From: Acidobacteriota bacterium
GTDB taxonomy: Bacteria > Acidobacteriota > Thermoanaerobaculia > Gp7-AA8
Assembly: GCA_019247495.1 (NCBI GenBank)
Contig: JAFAOU010000050.1
Coordinates: 1 to 47,069 of the forward strand
Direction of reading: 5' to 3'
Length of the DNA: 47,069 nucleotides
In this document: positions 42,383 to 47,069 of the stretch, piece by piece
Layout: the number at the start of each line of letters is the position of its first letter
Numbering within the stretch: the stretch's first letter is position 1
The notes under the pieces: generated by a model
Told to the model about the DNA's origin: nothing
Database searches by the model: none
The model's input: only the letters and a program-made list of their open reading frames with translations
Made by a program: the position numbers and the translations under genes

Positions 42383-45300
42383 CTAGAACGCGTACCCCAG
42401 CGTGATGAAGTAGGCGTAGGGACTCTCGTAGACCGGCTTGCCGTCCTGGAAGCGCAGGATCTGGCGGTGGAGTTTGTAGCCGAAATCGAAGCGCACCGGA
42501 CCGACCGGTGACAGGTAGCGCAGGCCGGTGCCGAGGCCGTATTTGAGATCGCCGAAGCGAAGAGTGTTGGCGAACGTGTTGCCGGCGTCGACGAACAGTT
42601 GCGCGCCGATCGGCCCGGCGATCGGGAAGCGATATTCGGCGTTGAGAATGAACAGCGAGCGTCCGCCGAGCGGCGCGGTGGCGTGATTGCCGTTCGAATC
42701 GAGGATGTCGATCAGCGTTGGACGGCAACCTTCATCGATCGACTGCTGGGTCGGACAGGCGGTGCCGAGGAGGTCGAGCGGGTAGGCGCGGTGGGACGTG
42801 TCGCCGCCGGCCGTGAAGCGTTCGGACAGCGGCACGCCGCTCGTCGGAATGAGCTGTCCCGTTTCAGGATCGATTGTCGTTCCGGCGCCGAGGTCCTGAA
42901 TCAGTCCGACGCGGCCGGACACGGCGAACGTACTCCGCTCGCTGACCGGCAGGTACCACGACGTCTGCGTGAACTCCTTCAGGAATCGCGCGTTCGCGGC
43001 GATGAGCGGGAACGCGTATTCGGCCGAGGCGGTCGTGAAGAAGCCGCGATGCGGATTGATAGAGTCGTCGCGTTTGTCCCAGAAAAACGTCGGCGTGACG
43101 CTGGAGATGGCTACGTTCGTCGCATTGCGATCGAGACCGGGGAGGAGCACCCTCTGCGCCTGATCGCAAAGATCTCCGGATTGACACTTCGCGACGCGGT
43201 ATTCGTAGCGCAACGACCAGCGTGTCTGGTATCGCGCAATCCGCGTTGCCTCGATGAAGCCGCCGCGTTGAACGATGTGCGTGTGCGGCCGGAAATCGTC
43301 GCTCTGAAACGCGGTCACCTGAATCGGAAGATCGAACCTGCCGATGAACGGCTCGCGATAGGTGAGGAAAACGTCTTTCCGGCTCTTGTATGCGTAGATC
43401 AACTCCAGACCGAGGTAGCGCCCGGTGCCGAACAGATTGCGATGGGCGATCGATGCGGAAACGAGAGGTGCGATGCGGTTCGCGCCGGTTGTGCTCGAAA
43501 AGGGCGCGGTCCCGCCAAGCGCACCGGCAACGGTCAGGTCCTTCCCCTCTGCAATCGAGATCGTGACGTCGCGCGTGCCCACGCCGGTTTCGGCTTGCGC
43601 CGGCTGAATATCGACGCGCTGGAAAATGCCGAGGCGATACAGCCGCTGCTGCGCTTCGAGGATTGACGTGTAGCTGAACGGCTGCCCTTTTTCGAGCGCT
43701 GCCGTGCGCGCCACGACGTTCGTCTGCGTGTACGTGTTGCCGCGCACGATGACGTTGCCCAGCGCGATCTTCGGCCCTTCGGCGATCGTGTAGACGACGT
43801 TCGCCGTCTTTTTGTCGGCGCTCACTTCCTCGCGCACGTGCACCTGCACCTCGGCGTTGCCGCGGTCGGAGTAGTACGTCTGCAGCGCGATGACGTCATC
43901 GCGCTCGAGCGTCGGATTCAACGCGTCGCCGACTTTCAACGCCGGCTTCGGCAGATCCTTCGTCGCGACCTGCTCGTTTCCTTCGATCGATACCGACGCC
44001 ACCATCGTCTCCGGTCCCTCGGTGATCGGGAAGTCGATCGTTATCGCGCCTGTGGCCGCGTTCGTGTTGACGACAGGCGTGGCAACAGTGGCGGTGAGGA
44101 AGCCGTGCAGGCGGTAGTACGACTCCAGCGTGGTGCGGTCGGCGGCGATCTGTTCACGCGTGACGCCTTGCGGACGCCGCAGAATCGTGGCGAGCAGTCC
44201 CTTGATGCCGCCGCTCGGTGACGTGGCTACCACGCCCTGCAGAGTCTTGTCGGAAACCTTGTCGTTGCCGGTGAACGTGACCGCTTCGAGATGGAACTGC
44301 GGGCCAGGATTGACGTGGAACGTCGACGTCCACACATTGCCCTGCAACGAACCCTCGGTATCGACGGTCGCGTTGTAGAAGCCGCGCTGCTGGAGGTTCG
44401 TGACGATTGCAGCGGCGGCGCGATCGATCGCGTCCTCGCTGTACGGCTGGTTGCGGCGGAACGGAAGAATGCTGCGCAGCGAGTGGCGCGAGACGCCCGT
44501 CACTTCGACTCTCACGATCGGCCCGGTCGTGACGGCGTAGCGCAGCGCGACCGTGTGCGTTGCGGCGTCGTACGTGTTGCTGATGTAGCGAACGGTGGCC
44601 TTGCGATACTCCTGATGCAGGAGCCACTGCCGGATACGCGTTTCATCGAGCCGCGCTTCGTCGATATCGAACGGTTTGCCGGGCCCGTGTTTCATCTGCG
44701 CGATGATCTGTTGCGTGGTGAACGGTGCGGTGTTGCCGTCGATCGTAACGGTGCTGACGATGGCCCGCGGTCCGCGAGTGACGTGAAAGATGATCGCGGC
44801 GCGGCTCTGCGCGCGAACGAACGACGTCTCCGGATCGACGGTCGCGTCGAGATAACCCGAGTGCTTGAGCATTTCCTGCACCGCGACGGCGCCGTGATCG
44901 ACGGCGTTCAGCGAAAGGATGTCGCCGGTGTGGAAGGTGATCATGCGCAGGGCGCGATCGCGGTCGGCACCGCTCAGGTTTTCGAAGTCGATCGAAGAAA
45001 TGCGGAAGTTCGTGTAGAGCGCGAAGACGATCGCGACGCCGTTTCCAGATGGCGTCGAGTCGACGCGGATGTCGCGGAAGTTGCCCGTTGCAAAGAGGCT
45101 CTTCACCGACGCCTGCACGTTGCGAAGCGACAGCGGCTCGCCGACTTTCACTGCCACGAGCTGATTGAACGACGACGTGTCGACGGCGGAGTCGGCGCGG
45201 AAGCCGACGCTGGTGACGATCGCGCCGGCCGGTGGCGCAACAGTCGTCGTTGCGATCGTAATCGGCGGCGGAACAGGCGCAGCAGCGTTCGATTGATTGA

Positions 45301-47068
45301 ACGTCACCCACTCCATCGGATTGCGGCCGCGCGTCCCCCACGCCCAATGTCCGTCATAGCGGCGGCGGAAACGCGCCTCGACGTCGTACTCGTTCGAGAG
45401 CTGGTCGCGCGTGAACTGCAGCACCCAGTCGGGCGTGACCTGCCATTCCAGCGTCACACGGCTGTGGGAGTCGCGCGTGTTGTAGATGACGAGGATGCGC
45501 AGCGTGTTCGAGAGCCGCTTCTCGAACGAAACCTTCGTGCCGGGATCGCCGGACTTGTCGAGATCGCCCGCGTCCGTGGAGATGGCGAACGAGTCAATGA
45601 ACGACAGCGCACCGCCGGAGTTGAGCAGGCGGCTCAACGACTGGAACAGAAGCGAACGGCCCGCGCTCGTCGCGTTCACTGGCGTATTCGTGTTCGTATT
45701 GCGCGTCAGAGCGCCGAAGCCGAGGAGCGAGAAGAGCGTGATGTCGCTGGCGGGCGGATCGCTGGTGATCGAGGGAGTCAGTCGATCGATCGTGCCCGTC
45801 AGCGCCACCGTGACATCGATCGGTCCCGACTCGAGCTCGGAGATCCCGCCGCTGATGCGTGCTTCGAGGGCGATGTCGAAGAACGGATCGATGCGGAAGG
45901 GATTCTGGAAATTGATCGAGCCGCGCACGATGCGGTAGTCGACGTCCTGGAAGCGGATCTTGCCGCCTTCGTTCAGCGTGACCAGGCCAAGGATGACCGG
46001 GTTGCCCAGCGTCCCGCTCACTTCGAGGTCGGCGCTGCCGGTGAAGTCGGCGATGTTGTTGCGCACGGCGAGCGTGTTGTCGCTGTTCAGGTGCAAACGG
46101 AGTCCGACATGGTCCTGCCACGACGCGCTGACCACCGGTGTGACGCCGCGGCGCGAAAGGACGGCGTTGAGAAGCGCCGAACCGATGTCGATGTCGCGGA
46201 AGTAGAGCGCGCGATTGACGGTGACGTCGCCGGTGAGAATGGATCGATCGAGGTCGCCGCTGAGCAACAGCGAGAAGTTCGCCTCCATCGTCAGGCCTTC
46301 GATGTAACGGATGGCGACCTCGGTGCCCTGCAGCGTGACGCGCACGCTCTTCGGCGTCATGCCGTCCATGGCCACGGAACCGCCCAGAACGATCTGGCCG
46401 CCGCCAAGCCGCGCGTGGACGGAGTCGATGTCGATGCGGTCGCCGCGGAAGATGATCGTGCCGGTGATGTTGTCGATCATCTGCGGGAACCCGGGCGCGC
46501 GCACCGAGGCGTTCTGGAACTCGGCGCTGCCGGTGAAGCGCGGGGCGTCGAGCGTACCGGTCAGGCCTCCGGCGATGGCGATGTGACCATCGGCGCGAAG
46601 GTCGGCGACAACGAGTTGCAGCAGCACGGCTTCGAGCGTGCCCTTCAGATCGATGTTGAGCCGCTTGGCGCCGGTCAACTCCGCGGAGCCGCCAACGGCG
46701 AATGTCGTCGCGGCGTCCTGACCGATGGCCAACTGGAAATCGTCGAAAACGATGCGGCCGTCGCGCAGGCTCACATGCAGCGGCCGCGCGGGCGCGAAGG
46801 CGTGCTCGGAGACGCGCACGTTGAACTCCGGGAAGGTGGCGTCGATGCGCAACGTCTCGATCGAAGTGAGTTTGCCACCGAGTTGCAGGTTCGCGGTGAG
46901 GCTGCCGGCGGCGGGCAGTGACGACGTCTTCGGCGACATGGCCAGCGCTTTGGCGATGTCGGTGACTTTGATCTGCACGAGTCCGGAGAGCGTGCCGTCC
47001 GTTGCGACGCTGCCGTTGCCGTCGATCGTCAGGACGCCGGCCGCGGATCCCTTCACGACCAGTTGCCC
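42383..47068 (-). CDS. TamB-like / seven POTRA / Omp85 barrel fusion protein (5' truncated by window edge)
   Basis: The frame is open to the right edge (GQLVVKGSAAG before the GTG at 47056), so the N-terminus lies outside the window. Numbering from that GTG, residues 1 to about 570 are the C-terminal part of TamB (DUF490), with repeated beta-helix strands and an ending VTLEWQVTPDWVLQFTRDQL typical of TamB. A Pro/Ala-rich linker (about 588-611) leads to seven POTRA-like domains (about 612-683, 684-762, 763-845, 846-918, 919-1015, 1016-1095 and 1096-1170). An Omp85 barrel follows (1171-1557; NLFGTGRYLGLELIYAYKSR, YREPFIGRF, FILNAEYRFPIAGPIGAQLFVDAGN) and ends ITLGYAF. TamA and TamB are normally two proteins that cooperate in moving proteins and lipids to the outer membrane; here they would be one chain. 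Confidence 0.88.
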   Translation of the reverse strand, partial: GQLVVKGSAAGVLTIDGNGSVATDGTLSGLVQIKVTDIAKALAMSPKTSSLPAAGSLTANLQLGGKLTSIETLRIDATFPEFNVRVSEHAFAPARPLHVSLRDGRIVFDDFQLAIGQDAATTFAVGGSAELTGAKRLNIDLKGTLEAVLLQLVVADLRADGHIAIAGGLTGTLDAPRFTGSAEFQNASVRAPGFPQMIDNITGTIIFRGDRIDIDSVHARLGGGQIVLGGSVAMDGMTPKSVRVTLQGTEVAIRYIEGLTMEANFSLLLSGDLDRSILTGDVTVNRALYFRDIDIGSALLNAVLSRRGVTPVVSASWQDHVGLRLHLNSDNTLAVRNNIADFTGSADLEVSGTLGNPVILGLVTLNEGGKIRFQDVDYRIVRGSINFQNPFRIDPFFDIALEARISGGISELESGPIDVTVALTGTIDRLTPSITSDPPASDITLFSLLGFGALTRNTNTNTPVNATSAGRSLLFQSLSRLLNSGGALSFIDSFAISTDAGDLDKSGDPGTKVSFEKRLSNTLRILVIYNTRDSHSRVTLEWQVTPDWVLQFTRDQLSNEYDVEARFRRRYDGHWAWGTRGRNPMEWVTFNQSNAAAPVPPPITIATTTVAPPAGAIVTSVGFRADSAVDTSSFNQLVAVKVGEPLSLRNVQASVKSLFATGNFRDIRVDSTPSGNGVAIVFALYTNFRISSIDFENLSGADRDRALRMITFHTGDILSLNAVDHGAVAVQEMLKHSGYLDATVDPETSFVRAQSRAAIIFHVTRGPRAIVSTVTIDGNTAPFTTQQIIAQMKHGPGKPFDIDEARLDETRIRQWLLHQEYRKATVRYISNTYDAATHTVALRYAVTTGPIVRVEVTGVSRHSLRSILPFRRNQPYSEDAIDRAAAAIVTNLQQRGFYNATVDTEGSLQGNVWTSTFHVNPGPQFHLEAVTFTGNDKVSDKTLQGVVATSPSGGIKGLLATILRRPQGVTREQIAADRTTLESYYRLHGFLTATVATPVVNTNAATGAITIDFPITEGPETMVASVSIEGNEQVATKDLPKPALKVGDALNPTLERDDVIALQTYYSDRGNAEVQVHVREEVSADKKTANVVYTIAEGPKIALGNVIVRGNTYTQTNVVARTAALEKGQPFSYTSILEAQQRLYRLGIFQRVDIQPAQAETGVGTRDVTISIAEGKDLTVAGALGGTAPFSSTTGANRIAPLVSASIAHRNLFGTGRYLGLELIYAYKSRKDVFLTYREPFIGRFDLPIQVTAFQSDDFRPHTHIVQRGGFIEATRIARYQTRWSLRYEYRVAKCQSGDLCDQAQRVLLPGLDRNATNVAISSVTPTFFWDKRDDSINPHRGFFTTASAEYAFPLIAANARFLKEFTQTSWYLPVSERSTFAVSGRVGLIQDLGAGTTIDPETGQLIPTSGVPLSERFTAGGDTSHRAYPLDLLGTACPTQQSIDEGCRPTLIDILDSNGNHATAPLGGRSLFILNAEYRFPIAGPIGAQLFVDAGNTFANTLRFGDLKYGLGTGLRYLSPVGPVRFDFGYKLHRQILRFQDGKPVYESPYAYFITLGYAF

Positions 47069-47069
47069 G

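Noticed and set aside
44291..46921. An 876-codon open frame on the plus strand inside the TamB-POTRA-Omp85 gene
   Set aside because: It is antisense to a clearly real protein and codes an Arg/Asp/Val/His-rich sequence without domains, as expected for antisense frames in GC-rich DNA.
47054..47056. GTG as the start of the large outer membrane gene
   Set aside because: Codons upstream to the window edge are open and read as more TamB-type strand (GQLVVKG), so the gene begins outside the window.
1..47069. tRNA or rRNA genes and insertion sequences
   Set aside because: I looked for T-arm (GGTTCGAAT-type) sequences with matching acceptor stems, and for transposase-like frames with terminal repeats. 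I found none that held up; the GGTTCGAAT near 38811 lies inside slt with no cloverleaf.

Overview
The window is GC-rich, densely coded bacterial chromosome with many 4-nt start/stop overlaps and no tRNA, rRNA, CRISPR array or transposase that I could find. Three things suggest an Acidobacteriota-type Gram-negative: an Oar-like TonB-dependent receptor with an N-terminal carboxypeptidase-regulatory-like domain, a full bacillithiol operon (bshC-bshB1-bshA), and a short-form PurL. Outer membrane proteins (two receptors, an Omp85 barrel, an usher-like barrel) show that the cell is diderm. The phylum is inferred from gene content only.

Region 1 (1-6500) is mostly metabolic: the end of malate synthase and all of isocitrate lyase (glyoxylate shunt), a HicBA-like toxin-antitoxin pair, an MFS permease overlapping 5-oxoprolinase subunit A, and purL. 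Region 2 (6500-14350) is about envelope stress and the cell surface. A Spy/CpxP-like periplasmic protein faces a two-component system whose sensor carries a Met/His-rich periplasmic stretch. Downstream is a four-gene cluster: an abundant-type secreted beta protein, a second secreted protein, a PapD-like chaperone, and a 936-aa outer membrane protein that joins a pilus-type N-terminal domain, a barrel, three beta-sandwich modules and a SPOR domain. I read this as a non-canonical chaperone/usher-like surface system.

Region 3 (14350-29400) holds a dienelactone-hydrolase-like exported enzyme, a stand-alone receiver with a stand-alone sensor domain, a succinate-semialdehyde-type dehydrogenase, the Oar-like receptor, an HlyD/ABC/ABC-2 exporter, DoxX and VOC proteins, a second TonB receptor, a thioredoxin-reductase-like enzyme, and a membrane protein gene interrupted by one in-frame amber codon. 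Region 4 (29400-37700) runs from mprF through a SAM methyltransferase overlapping bshC-bshB1-bshA. That arrangement makes the methyltransferase a candidate bacillithiol N-methyltransferase. A small accessory cluster follows: a HicB-like fragment, a basic 72-aa protein and a TIR/deoxyribosyltransferase-like protein.

Region 5 (37700-47069) holds a lytic transglycosylase with an overlapping membrane protein, proS, and a giant gene running off the right edge. That gene fuses the C-terminal part of TamB, seven POTRA-like domains and an Omp85 barrel in one chain, so the TamA and TamB roles may sit in one polypeptide.

Five long intergenic hairpins, built from short tandem units, are scattered through the window. 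Two of the three families share the same 15-mer backbone and differ only by A-to-G changes. The most unusual items are the TamB-POTRA-Omp85 fusion, the SPOR-tailed usher-like cluster, the methyltransferase-bacillithiol operon and the TIR-like pair.
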